From: SIG351 sp045627045
Lineage (GTDB): Bacteria; Bacillota; Clostridia; HGM11327
DNA: 21,437 nt
NCBI GenBank assembly: GCA_045627045.1
Contig: JAZQMY010000028.1
Coordinates: forward strand, 1 to 21,437
Direction: 5' to 3'
The notes below the pieces were generated by a model. It did no database searches. It was given only the letters and a program-made list of their open reading frames with translations, and was not told where the DNA came from. The position numbers and the translations under genes were made by a program. Shown here piece by piece: positions 10,904 through 18,515 of the stretch. How positions within the stretch are numbered: position 1 is the first letter of the stretch; each line of letters opens with the position of its first letter.

Positions 10904-11314
10904 ATGATTGATTTTCAAACAATATTTGAAGAAAATTATCAACTTTATCTTAAGAATGTAGATTATAAAGTATTAACTATTGGTCCGGTAAAAGAGAAAA
11001 TAGATATTAAGTTAAAGGACGATATACAGTTTTCACGTGATAATAATAAGCTGAATTTTGAGGTCAAAAGAACAATAAATTTTACACCTGCTCCATTGTA
11101 TACATTAACTGTGGCGTTTGGAGTACAACTTACTATTAAAGATATAGCCGCAAATTTAGAATGTATTGATTGGAATGATGAGTCCAGAGAAAACGTAATA
11201 TTTCAAAATCTGATACAAGGCTTGATGTCCAGAATTTCGGTCTTAATTTCAGAAATTACATTGTCGTATGGCCAAAATCCAGTTGTTACTCCGCCAAATT
11301 TTATTTACGAGTGA
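10904..11314 (+). CDS. SecB-like chaperone of a toxin-antitoxin-chaperone module
   Basis: This 136-residue protein has the SecB layout: N-terminal helix, antiparallel strands (KLNFEVKRTINFTPAPLYTLTVAFGVQLTIKD), then a helical segment (SRENVIFQNLIQGLMSRISVLISEITL) and a proline-rich end, VVTPPNFIYE, comparable with the PPVNF motif near the end of SecB. Canonical SecB belongs to proteobacteria; Gram-positive phage copies are best explained as TA-dedicated chaperones like Rv1957 of the mycobacterial TAC. ATG 10904 is chosen because AAGGAG (10891-10896) is seven bases upstream; ATG 10898 is too close. It follows hicB by 14 bases and ends before its own terminator. SecB similarity comes from sequence pattern; profile confirmation is lacking. 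Confidence 0.68.
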   Translation: MIDFQTIFEENYQLYLKNVDYKVLTIGPVKEKIDIKLKDDIQFSRDNNKLNFEVKRTINFTPAPLYTLTVAFGVQLTIKDIAANLECIDWNDESRENVIFQNLIQGLMSRISVLISEITLSYGQNPVVTPPNFIYE

Positions 11315-11357
11315 CATTAAATTATGAAATAGAAAATAACACAAAATAATTAAACCT

Positions 11358-11402
11358 AAGCTTCGTACTCAGATTGAAACCACTAAGTACGAAGCTTTTT
11401 TT
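11358..11402 (+). terminator. Terminator of the cargo operon
   Basis: AAGCTTCGTACT (11358-11369) pairs perfectly with AGTACGAAGCTT (11386-11397) over 12 bp with a 16-nt loop, running into seven Ts (11396-11402). It ends the hicA-hicB-secB-like transcript. The flanking A-rich side makes it potentially bidirectional. Confidence 0.9.
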
Positions 11403-11409
11403 GATAAAA

Positions 11410-11440
11410 ATACCGGGCGAAAGCCCGGCTTTATTTATTT
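11410..11440 (+). terminator. Second copy of the duplicated GAAA-loop terminator
   Basis: ACCGGGC (11412-11418), GAAA and GCCCGG (11423-11428) repeat the early-operon terminator, followed by a T-rich run (CTTTATTTATTT). It immediately follows the cargo terminator and precedes the terminase genes. The exact 19-bp match with 9995-10013 brackets the cargo island. Confidence 0.85.
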
Positions 11441-11508
11441 TTAGTCGGTTGGGTATCGTTTACGAATATATACGTGATATTATGAACGCAGAAAGAGGAG
11501 GTGCTCTT

Positions 11509-12003
11509 GTGGCTGACTGGAAAAAGATCAAAGCCGAGTACGTCCGTGGCGGAACCAGCTACCGTAAGCTCGCCGCCAAACATGGTGTTTCGCCCAGCAC
11601 GTTGAGCAAGATTGCTACAAGAGAGAAATGGGCAGAGTTGCGGAAACAAACAGGTGCCAAGTTTGATACGAAATTGACAGATTCTGTTGCAAGGCAAGAG
11701 GCGAAACGTGCGGACGGAATCAATCGTGTAGCTGACAAGCTACTCAGGAAAATAGAAGATTTTATTGATAACGGAGACGCCGATGGGCTCATAGTAACAA
11801 GAGGGTTCAGGGATCTTACCGGAGCACTCAAGGACCTGAAGGAAGTCAGAGGCACAAAGTCTCAGCTGGAGATCAGAGAGCAGCTTGCGAGGATCACAAA
11901 GCTTGAAAAGGATATGCAAGAGGCAGATAAAGAAAACAAAGTGGTTGTTGTGTTTGACAATGATCTGAAAGGTGAAGCGGATGAACAGAACAATAACCAT
12001 TGA
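11509..12003 (+). CDS. terS: Terminase small subunit
   Basis: This 164-residue protein should recognise the packaging site on phage DNA and stimulate the large subunit. The N-terminal part is a helix-turn-helix typical of small terminases (ADWKKIKAEYVRGGTSYRKL, then AAKHGVSPSTLSKIATREKW, about residues 2-40). A long helical region follows, with a coiled-coil-like segment (SQLEIREQLARITKLEKDMQ) likely to drive ring assembly. I place the start at GTG 11509 because AGGAGG (11496-11501) is seven bases upstream; the longer frames starting upstream lack a site. An extended -10 element, TGATATTAT (11475-11483), just ahead could be a weak late promoter, but there is no -35. The end overlaps terL by 23 bases. 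Confidence 0.85.
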   Translation: MADWKKIKAEYVRGGTSYRKLAAKHGVSPSTLSKIATREKWAELRKQTGAKFDTKLTDSVARQEAKRADGINRVADKLLRKIEDFIDNGDADGLIVTRGFRDLTGALKDLKEVRGTKSQLEIREQLARITKLEKDMQEADKENKVVVVFDNDLKGEADEQNNNH

Positions 12004-13438
12004 TTACAAGCCGACTCAAAAGCAGACTATGTTTCACAAATCGGCAGCTGATGAGGTCTTATACGGCGGAGCTGCAGGCGGCGGAAAGAGCAAGGCTTGC
12101 GTAATGGAAGCACTGTATCTGTGTATGACGCATCCGAATACCCATGCTTATCTGTTCAGAAGAAGCTATCCGGAGCTCAGAGATACGCTTATAGCAGAAG
12201 CGAGCAGGTCAATACCGACAGAGCTCGGCAAGTATAACGGCACTAACTATGATTACAAGCTCATAAACGGAAGCGTTATGCATTTCCGTTATTGCAACGG
12301 GATGAGCGACGTTACCAGATATCAGGGTGTTGAAATACACTGGCTCTTCATCGACGAGCTGACACATTTTGAAAAGGATGTTTACGATTATCTGAAAACG
12401 AGACTTCGTGCGCCGACAAGGCTGCATATTAAGCCGCTTGTCAGATGTACTTCGAATCCCGGCGGAATCGGTCATGCATGGGTCAAGGCTATGTTTATTG
12501 ACGGTAAGGAACCTTACAAGATTTACGAGAACATAGTCAAGAGTACGGTTCTCGGAATCGAGCAGACGAAAACGGTTCAGTACATTCCTGCGCTCGCTAC
12601 AGATAATCCGCATATTTCTTCGGATTACATTCTGGAACTTGAGCAAAAACCGGAGAGGCTCCGGAAAGCGTTGCTTCTCGGGCAATGGGATGCTTTTGAG
12701 GGACAGTACTTTTCAGAGTTTGTGGATGATCCACAGCATTATGCTGACGGTAAATATACGCACGTGATTGATCCGTTTGAGATACCTCCGGACTGGAACA
12801 TTTACAGATCTTTCGACTGGGGACACTCGAAGCCGTTCTCGGTAGGATGGTGGGCGGTTGATCCAGACGGAGTGATATACAGGATCCTTGAGTACTATGG
12901 CTGCACAAGGACGCCGAACGAAGGCGTAAAACTTACGCCGTACCAGGTATTTGAAGAGGTTCACAAGTTTGAGACTACACACAAGTGGCTGAAAGGAAAA
13001 CACATTACAGGCGTTGCAGATCCGGCTATATTCAATTCTGAGACCGGAGAAAGCATTGCTGATGTTGCTTCAAAGTTCTTTGTGTATTTTAATCCGGGCG
13101 ATCATACGAGGATCCCGGGTTGGCTTCAGATGAGGTACAGGATGAGCTTCAACGAGTTCGGCAAACCAATGATGTATATCTTTTCAAATTGCAAGGCGTT
13201 TATCAGAACGATACCCACGCTGATATACGACATACGGAAAGTAGAAGATCTTGATACCGCCGGCGAGGATCACGTCGCCGATGAAACGAGATATATGTGC
13301 ATGACGAGGCCTATTGCTCCGAAGCTTCTTAAACAGAAGGATGATTATGAGAACAGTCCGATGTATATGTATCTAAACATACCGAAAGACGACATCAAGC
13401 CTTATCAGGAAATGCCGAAGACGGTTATTATTCAATAG
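11981..13438 (+). CDS. terL: Terminase large subunit (packaging ATPase/nuclease)
   Basis: This 485-residue motor pumps DNA into the capsid and cuts concatemers. The ATPase domain shows Walker A GGAAGGGKS (29-37), Walker B HWLFIDE (120-126, acidic pair D125-E126) and the coupling motif TSNPGG after it. The nuclease domain shows RSFDWGHSKPF (first aspartate), ITGVADPAIF (second) and a final DHVADETRY segment, the RNase-H-like triad. ATG 11981 is preferred over a GTG at 11972, because AAAGGTGA lies just upstream. The gene lies between terS and the portal, as in most tailed phages. All catalytic elements are intact. Confidence 0.96.
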   Translation: MNRTITIDYKPTQKQTMFHKSAADEVLYGGAAGGGKSKACVMEALYLCMTHPNTHAYLFRRSYPELRDTLIAEASRSIPTELGKYNGTNYDYKLINGSVMHFRYCNGMSDVTRYQGVEIHWLFIDELTHFEKDVYDYLKTRLRAPTRLHIKPLVRCTSNPGGIGHAWVKAMFIDGKEPYKIYENIVKSTVLGIEQTKTVQYIPALATDNPHISSDYILELEQKPERLRKALLLGQWDAFEGQYFSEFVDDPQHYADGKYTHVIDPFEIPPDWNIYRSFDWGHSKPFSVGWWAVDPDGVIYRILEYYGCTRTPNEGVKLTPYQVFEEVHKFETTHKWLKGKHITGVADPAIFNSETGESIADVASKFFVYFNPGDHTRIPGWLQMRYRMSFNEFGKPMMYIFSNCKAFIRTIPTLIYDIRKVEDLDTAGEDHVADETRYMCMTRPIAPKLLKQKDDYENSPMYMYLNIPKDDIKPYQEMPKTVIIQ

Positions 13439-13446
13439 GAGAATTT

Positions 13447-15510
13447 ATGAGACAGAAAACTGAATTTGATCCGGACAGCTTTGAAAGAGCTGACAAGGTC
13501 CGTGAAGAAGAAGAAGCACTCAGATCTGCGGGAGTTGATCCGGAGAATATGGACGGTCAAATGGCGGTAAAGCCTCAGAAGCCTGAGATGAGATTTCAGG
13601 AAACAATCAATGCCGACAGATTGAACGGAGCAAGGCTTATACTCCGTAAGTATATGGAGGCAAAGCAGGATCTCAATCAGAAGATCAAGGATAACAACGA
13701 ATGGTACAGGCTCAGACACTGGAACATACTCAGAAGCAAAAGCACAAAAACAGATTCAGACGGTACACCGAGGCCTCCGCAGGAAGTGGAGCCTGCTTCT
13801 GCATGGCTGTTCAACGTGCTCAATTCAAAGCACGCTGACGCTATGGATGCATTCCCGGAGGCAGTTATTCTTCCGAGAGAGGAAGGAGATACTTCTGAAG
13901 CAACAATGCTGACAAGCATTATTCCGGTCCTTCTGGATCAGATAGGCTTTGAAGAAGTATATAGCAAAGTCCAGTGGGAAAAGTGCAAGTGCGGTACAGG
14001 GTGTTATTCAGTCACATGGGACAGCTCAGCTTGTAATAATTACGGCGGAGAAATATCAATCAAAAAAGCAGATTTCCTCAATCTTTACTATGAAGCCGGT
14101 ATTGAAGATATCCAGGACAGCCCGAACGTGTTTCTTCTGAGCATGGTAGATAACGAGAAGCTTCAGCAGGAGTACCCGCAAACAAGGGACAGGCTCGGAA
14201 CGCAGGCTTCTGACGTTGAAAAGTACTATCATGATGATAACTCTGAAAGCGCAGAAAAGTCAACGGTTATTGACTGGTATTACAAAAAGTATCAGAACGG
14301 GAAGATAGTTCTCCATTACTGCAAGTTCGTTGACGACATAGTGCTGTTTGCGACGGAAAATGATACTCAGCCGAAAATTGACGAAATGGGAAATATTATT
14401 TCCCGACCCATGGCGGAAACAGGTCTGTACGATCACGGAAAATATCCGTTTATCACCGATGTGCTTTATCCGATTGAAAACTGCGTAGGCGGGTTCGGAC
14501 TTGTCGATATCGGGAAGGAATGTCAGGAATATATCGACAGGCTTGGCGCTGCTATCATGAAGAATGCTCTTGTGAATGCTAAGCCGAGAGTGTTTGTTTC
14601 AAAGTCTGCAGGGATCAATATGAAGCAGTATGCTGATACTAACAATGACATTATCGAGGCAGAGGGATCTCTCAATGATGCAATCAAGAACGTTCCTTCA
14701 ACGTCTTTTGACGGTATGTTTGTCACTGTGCTTCGGGATAAAATCGAGGAGCTTAAGGAGACAACCGGCAACAGAGATGTTTCAAACGGCGGTTCAACAG
14801 GCGGAGTAACGTCTGCTTCCGGCGTAGCAGCATTGCAGGAGTATAGCGCCAAAGGTTCAAGAGACAGCAACAAAGGCTCATACAGGGCTTTCAGAAATGT
14901 TGTGGTGCTGGTGATTGAACTGATAAGACAATTCTATGATACGACACACTATTTCAGAATCCTCGGTGATAACGGAGTAGTTAAATATGCGCCGTACACT
15001 AACGCAGGGCTCAGACCTCAGCCTCAGGGCCCGGAGCTTAACGGAGAGCCGAACGAGATGGGTGTCAAGGTAGGTTACAGAGCACCACTTTTTGATGTCA
15101 GCGTAAAAACTTCAAAAAGCTCTCCATACAGCAAGACTGCTCAGAACGACCTTGCGCTTCAATTCTTCAATCAGGGCTTTTTCAATCCTCAGCTGACAGA
15201 TCAGACGCTTATGTGCCTGAACATGATGCAGTTTGACGGAAAAGAAGAGCTGCTACAGAAGATCTCCCAGAATGGAACAATTCAGCAGAGACTTCTCGAA
15301 ACTCAGGCGGCGCTTCTGCAGGTAACGTCTGAACTTGATAAAATCAATAAAACCAATAATGCTGATGCTCTTGCACAACAGATACTGAGCGAAAACGGTG
15401 GCGCAGTGCCGGCTTCTGGAGGAAAATCTGAAGTATCGCTCGAGGATGCAGAGCCTGCAGTTACAAGAAAAGCAAGAGAACGTGCAGCGGAGGCAACGGA
15501 ACCGAGATGA
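13447..15510 (+). CDS. Portal protein
   Basis: This 687-residue protein is the dodecameric portal through which DNA enters and leaves the capsid. It follows terL by eight bases (AGGAG site), with the Prp-like protease behind, as expected. The N-terminal part has amphipathic helices (LNGARLILRKYMEAKQDLNQ), the middle is the portal core (VIDWYYKKYQNGKIVLHYCKF, YPIENCVGGFGLVDIGKECQ, then EELKETTGNRDVSNGG), and the C-terminal part is a helical barrel-like region rich in Gln and Glu ending in a charged tail. The large size fits portals of short-tailed P22-like phages more than the about 450 residues of siphophages. Family call rests on position and the VGGFG..DIG and E..GNRDVSNG segments. Confidence 0.88.
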   Translation: MRQKTEFDPDSFERADKVREEEEALRSAGVDPENMDGQMAVKPQKPEMRFQETINADRLNGARLILRKYMEAKQDLNQKIKDNNEWYRLRHWNILRSKSTKTDSDGTPRPPQEVEPASAWLFNVLNSKHADAMDAFPEAVILPREEGDTSEATMLTSIIPVLLDQIGFEEVYSKVQWEKCKCGTGCYSVTWDSSACNNYGGEISIKKADFLNLYYEAGIEDIQDSPNVFLLSMVDNEKLQQEYPQTRDRLGTQASDVEKYYHDDNSESAEKSTVIDWYYKKYQNGKIVLHYCKFVDDIVLFATENDTQPKIDEMGNIISRPMAETGLYDHGKYPFITDVLYPIENCVGGFGLVDIGKECQEYIDRLGAAIMKNALVNAKPRVFVSKSAGINMKQYADTNNDIIEAEGSLNDAIKNVPSTSFDGMFVTVLRDKIEELKETTGNRDVSNGGSTGGVTSASGVAALQEYSAKGSRDSNKGSYRAFRNVVVLVIELIRQFYDTTHYFRILGDNGVVKYAPYTNAGLRPQPQGPELNGEPNEMGVKVGYRAPLFDVSVKTSKSSPYSKTAQNDLALQFFNQGFFNPQLTDQTLMCLNMMQFDGKEELLQKISQNGTIQQRLLETQAALLQVTSELDKINKTNNADALAQQILSENGGAVPASGGKSEVSLEDAEPAVTRKARERAAEATEPR

Positions 15511-15854
15511 TAGAGATCAGAGCTGAGCGTAATGCAGAAACGAGAGAGATAAGGCTCCGGGCAAAAGGACACTCAGGATATGCCGATAAAGGCACTGATA
15601 TCGTATGTTCTGCAGCCTCAATACTGATTTATACGTATGCACAGATCATAACAGCGATGCTTCATCACGGAGATCTGGATCAGTGCGTAAGACTTTCTAT
15701 CGAAGACGGTGAAGCTGATATCTACGTTGTTACGGCAGATGATATCACTTTCACAGATGCGGCACACAGTTTGTTTGTAGTCTGTACCGGGTTGCAGTTG
15801 CTTGCGGTCAATTATCCGAAAAACATAGCTTATTCGGAAAATATAATATCATGA
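15507..15854 (+). CDS. Prp-like cysteine protease (capsid maturation)
   Basis: This 115-residue protein matches the Prp family, the protease that trims ribosomal protein L27 in Firmicutes and that staphylococcal phages need for capsid processing. The catalytic dyad is visible: H22 in the AKGHSGYADKG block and C34 in TDIVCSAASIL. The C-terminal part carries the usual strand-helix end with VVCTGLQLLAVNYP. The start overlaps the portal stop as ATGA. It lies directly before scaffold and capsid genes whose N-termini carry Prp-type cleavage motifs (LKINLQLFAD and GKIDLQAFSY), so it probably processes both. A host copy next to L27 is not in the window, so I cannot compare them. Family assignment is strong; the substrates are inference. 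Confidence 0.92.
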   Translation: MIEIRAERNAETREIRLRAKGHSGYADKGTDIVCSAASILIYTYAQIITAMLHHGDLDQCVRLSIEDGEADIYVVTADDITFTDAAHSLFVVCTGLQLLAVNYPKNIAYSENIIS

Positions 15855-15925
15855 ATACTGATCCGACGGGATCGTATATAGATTCGTCCACTTACGGAGA
15901 GAAAGGAAGGTTGTTTCCCTTATGA
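15851..15925 (+). CDS. 24-codon ORF linking protease and scaffold
   Basis: ATG 15851 overlaps the Prp stop as ATGA, and its TGA at 15923-15925 overlaps the scaffold ATG as ATGA. The peptide would be MNTDPTGSYIDSSTYGEKGR followed by LFPL. The scaffold ribosome binding site (GAAAGGAAGG) lies inside it. Exact four-base overlaps at both ends suggest a coupling leader that links scaffold translation to protease translation. There is no clear site of its own except reinitiation, and chance is possible. Confidence 0.4.
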   Translation: MNTDPTGSYIDSSTYGEKGRLFPL

Positions 15926-16893
15926 AACACAAAGAAAAAAACAAATTTCTGAAGATCAATCTTCAGCTTTTCGCAGATGCGGAAGGCTATTCAGACACAG
16001 GAGAAGACTTCGGAGATGCGACGGGCGATTTTGAGGTGGAAGCCGCACCTCAGCTTCAGGGCGGTAAAAGGTCTGCCAGAGAAGACCTGAGCAAGGTCAT
16101 ATACGGAAGGCAGGAAGTGCAGGACGCCGATGCACAGGCAGAAGAACAGGTTACTCCTGAAATGCTTCAGAATGAGTTCGATGAACTCGTGAAAGGTAAA
16201 TATAAGGAGCAATTCGGCAAAAGAGTTGACGGAATCGTCAAGAAGAGAGTGGCAAGCACAAAGGATACGGTAGATAAGTTCAACAAGCTTGAAAGAGTGA
16301 GGCAGACGTTATCCAAGTATTACAACGTTGATATCAACGATATTGATGCGCTTGACAAAGCAATCGAAAACGATGACAGATACTTTGAAGCGGAAGCAGT
16401 TGACAAGGGTCTGACTATTCAGCAGATCAGGGAAGACAGGAAGCGCACATCTGCTTATAACAAGGTTCAGAGCGAGAATGCTGAACTGAAAAGGCAGATA
16501 GACGAGATCAATCAGAAGGCACAGGCTGAGAAGTGGTATAACGAGATAGTTGCTCAGGGTGAGAAGCTCAAAGCCAAATATCCGAATTTCGATTTGAGAG
16601 CCGAGCTTGATAATAACGATTTCAAGCAGATGATACTTAATCAGGTGCCTGTTGAGAAAGCTTATATCGCTTGCCATGCAGATGATCTTATTCCTCATGC
16701 AATGGAAATAACTGCTTCGGAGGTCGAACGAAAGGTTGCAAACAGAATGCGCTCAAATGCATCAAGACCGGTAGAGAGCGCAACAAGGGGCGGCGCTTCA
16801 CCTGTTCAGAAAACGGATGTGTCTAAATTCTCCGACGCTGATATCGATGAGATATATAAGCGGGCGGAAAGAGGAGAACAGATCATACTCTGA
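15922..16893 (+). CDS. Capsid scaffolding protein with Prp cleavage motif
   Basis: This 323-residue protein has typical scaffold features: acidic, Gln/Glu-rich, a long helical middle (QNEFDELVKGKYKEQFGKR, VDKFNKLERVRQTLSKYYN and YNKVQSENAELKRQIDEINQ) and a basic hydrophilic C-terminus, without membrane segments. The N-terminus, NKFLKINLQLFAD (8-19), closely resembles the L27 N-terminal motif (LNLQFFAS) cut by Prp; cleavage is predicted after A18. It lies between the Prp-like protease and the major capsid gene, the standard scaffold position. The gene begins in an ATGA overlap with a 24-codon leader. Role by position and composition is well supported. Confidence 0.85.
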   Translation: MKHKEKNKFLKINLQLFADAEGYSDTGEDFGDATGDFEVEAAPQLQGGKRSAREDLSKVIYGRQEVQDADAQAEEQVTPEMLQNEFDELVKGKYKEQFGKRVDGIVKKRVASTKDTVDKFNKLERVRQTLSKYYNVDINDIDALDKAIENDDRYFEAEAVDKGLTIQQIREDRKRTSAYNKVQSENAELKRQIDEINQKAQAEKWYNEIVAQGEKLKAKYPNFDLRAELDNNDFKQMILNQVPVEKAYIACHADDLIPHAMEITASEVERKVANRMRSNASRPVESATRGGASPVQKTDVSKFSDADIDEIYKRAERGEQIIL

Positions 16894-16917
16894 TCCTCAT
16901 AAAAAGAAAGGACAAAT

Positions 16918-18207
16918 ATGTTTACAGAAATCAATTTCAATTCACTCGGAAAAATAGATCTTCAGGCTTTTTCTTATGATCCCCAGGCTCAGCCTGTGAA
17001 TAACACAAGCTCTGTTGATCTTTCAGCCGGAATGACGAAGTATTATGACAGACTTCTCATCAAGACAGCAACGCCTGCGCTTGTGCACAACAGATTTGCG
17101 CAGAAGAGAAACATTCCTGCAAAGTCAGGCGACACGATCAATTTCAGAAGATACTACCCGTTCCCGAAGGCGCTCACACCTCTTACTGAAGGCGTAACAC
17201 CTGATCCGGACAAGCTTGTTGAATCATCCATTGAATGCAAGGTATATCAGTATGGCGCCTTCACGCCGGTTACGGATGTGCTCGATATGGTCCATGTAGA
17301 TAAGAACCTCCAGGAAGCTATGACGCTTCTCGGTGATCAGGCCGGCAGAACAATGGATACGATCACCAGAAACGAGCTGCAGAGCGCACTTTCGATCTAC
17401 TATGCGCCTAAGGTTTCCGGCGGCAGCGTAACGCCTGTATCACACAGATACGACCTTGACGGTACAGCAAAGATCACTGTCGATGTAGTTAGACATGTTT
17501 CTACTATGCTCAAAGCAAGAAATGCTCCGAAGATCGATGGCAAGTACTATGCGTCTTACATTCATCCGTTTGCGGTCGGAGATCTCATGAAGGATCCTCA
17601 GTGGAGATATCCTCATGAGTATCAGGATACAACAAACATTTACGACGGCGAACTCGGAATGCTTTTCGGAATCAGATTTTTCGAAAGCTCAGAGTGTAAG
17701 ATCTATTGCGGAAGTGATCTTGCTTCCAACAACAGAACACTTCTTGTCAACAACGCAAGCGGTTACAGCGGTGCTATTACATCAATTACGTTTGATGGCG
17801 GCACTGTTGCAGCGCATGCGCTCAAGGACAGATATATACTTTTGAACGGCGTGCAGGCAAAGGTAACTGACAACACGACCACAACTATCACGGTTGCTTC
17901 GACAAATTTCGGTACGGTCACAGACAATATGGTGATCTATCCTGGTGGAGGCGGCAAGGAAGGTCTTGCAGTACTCAGTACTATTTTCCTTGCGGCAAAC
18001 GCATATGGCACTACATCAATTGATGGCGGTGGCCTCCAGTCAATTGTTAAGCAGGTAGGCTCGGCAGGAGCTGCTGACCCGCTCAATCAGAGAGGTACTG
18101 CAGGCTGGAAGGCTATGCATGCGGCAAAGATACTTGTAGATGAATACATTATCAGAGTGGAAAGCTGCTCTGACGAGTTCTCTTCAAGCATTACAAGCGA
18201 GAACTGA
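16918..18207 (+). CDS. Major capsid protein, N4-gp56 family
   Basis: This 429-residue protein should build the icosahedral shell. The sequence follows the N4-gp56 family: SVDLSAGMTKYYDRLLIKTA, then TATPALVHNRFAQKRNIPAK, GDTINFRRYYPFPKALTPLTEG, the QYGAFTPVTDVLDM segment and YASYIHPFAVGDLMKDPQW, with a C-terminal G..RG..GWKAMHAAKILVDE part. A threonine- and glycine-rich stretch around 285-335 looks like a surface insertion. The N-terminus carries a second Prp-type motif, GKIDLQAFSY (11-20), predicted to be cut after S19. The start has AAAGGA nine bases upstream. A strong hairpin without T tract follows at 18221-18251, perhaps limiting downstream transcription or protecting the mRNA. Confidence 0.92.
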   Translation: MFTEINFNSLGKIDLQAFSYDPQAQPVNNTSSVDLSAGMTKYYDRLLIKTATPALVHNRFAQKRNIPAKSGDTINFRRYYPFPKALTPLTEGVTPDPDKLVESSIECKVYQYGAFTPVTDVLDMVHVDKNLQEAMTLLGDQAGRTMDTITRNELQSALSIYYAPKVSGGSVTPVSHRYDLDGTAKITVDVVRHVSTMLKARNAPKIDGKYYASYIHPFAVGDLMKDPQWRYPHEYQDTTNIYDGELGMLFGIRFFESSECKIYCGSDLASNNRTLLVNNASGYSGAITSITFDGGTVAAHALKDRYILLNGVQAKVTDNTTTTITVASTNFGTVTDNMVIYPGGGGKEGLAVLSTIFLAANAYGTTSIDGGGLQSIVKQVGSAGAADPLNQRGTAGWKAMHAAKILVDEYIIRVESCSDEFSSSITSEN

Positions 18208-18220
18208 CACAAAAACGGCG

Positions 18221-18251
18221 GGGATAGGCCTGAATAACACAGGTCTATCCC
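18221..18251 (+). promoter_or_regulatory. Hairpin behind the major capsid gene, no T tract
   Basis: GGGATAGGCCTG (18221-18232) pairs with CAGGTCTATCCC (18240-18251): 11 of 12 Watson-Crick pairs plus one G-U, loop AATAACA. The next bases are TTGG rather than a T run, so it is not a classical terminator. A partial attenuator or 3' mRNA stabiliser for the highly expressed capsid message is likely. Confidence 0.7.
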
Positions 18252-18272
18252 TTGGAAATAAGGAGAAAAACA

Positions 18273-18515
18273 ATGGCAATCGAAAAAGAAAATACAGAAA
18301 TCAACGACAGAAAAGTTACGATTATGATCCCGATAACAGCCCCGGACCAGCCTGACGTAGGTGTTTACCTCAATGACAAATATTATGTAATCAAGCGTGG
18401 TGAGCCGGTTGAAGTGCCTCTTGCGCTTGCAGAAATCATACTCGGATCTGAAGAAATGAAGATGAAAAATATGAAATACATGCAGAAGGCAATGCTCCGC
18501 AATGAGAATAAGTAA
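18273..18515 (+). CDS. Small head/connector-region protein
   Basis: This 80-residue protein starts at ATG 18273 (MAIEKENTEINDRKV) with an AAGGAG site eight bases upstream; an in-frame ATG at 18252 is inside the hairpin region and lacks a site. It is mostly beta (RKVTIMIPITAPDQPDVGVY, then YYVIKRGEPVEVPLALAEII) with a basic helical end rich in methionine and lysine. Similar small proteins (I..P..PD..D...Y.N...Y.IKRG..V.VP) follow capsid genes in many Firmicutes phages; head decoration or completion is possible, unproven. It overlaps the next gene by 14 bases. Confidence 0.7.
   Translation: MAIEKENTEINDRKVTIMIPITAPDQPDVGVYLNDKYYVIKRGEPVEVPLALAEIILGSEEMKMKNMKYMQKAMLRNENK

Larger units (their letters stand above)
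9995..11428. mobile_element. AT-rich cargo island (moron) bracketed by identical 19-bp hairpins
   Basis: The segment between two exact copies of ATACCGGGCGAAAGCCCGG (9995-10013 and 11410-11428) carries promoter, three genes and terminator of its own, inserted between early and late phage blocks. Base composition and codon use are visibly more AT-rich (AAA, GAA, ATT, TTA) than the GC-balanced phage genes on both sides. These are the hallmarks of a moron. The duplicated hairpin may be the scar or the recombination target of acquisition. Confidence 0.72.

Noticed and set aside
11374..11508. Longer N-terminus for the small terminase starting at 11374 or 11482
   Set aside because: The longer versions run across the cargo and phage terminators or lack a ribosome binding site; GTG 11509 has AGGAGG at the right distance.
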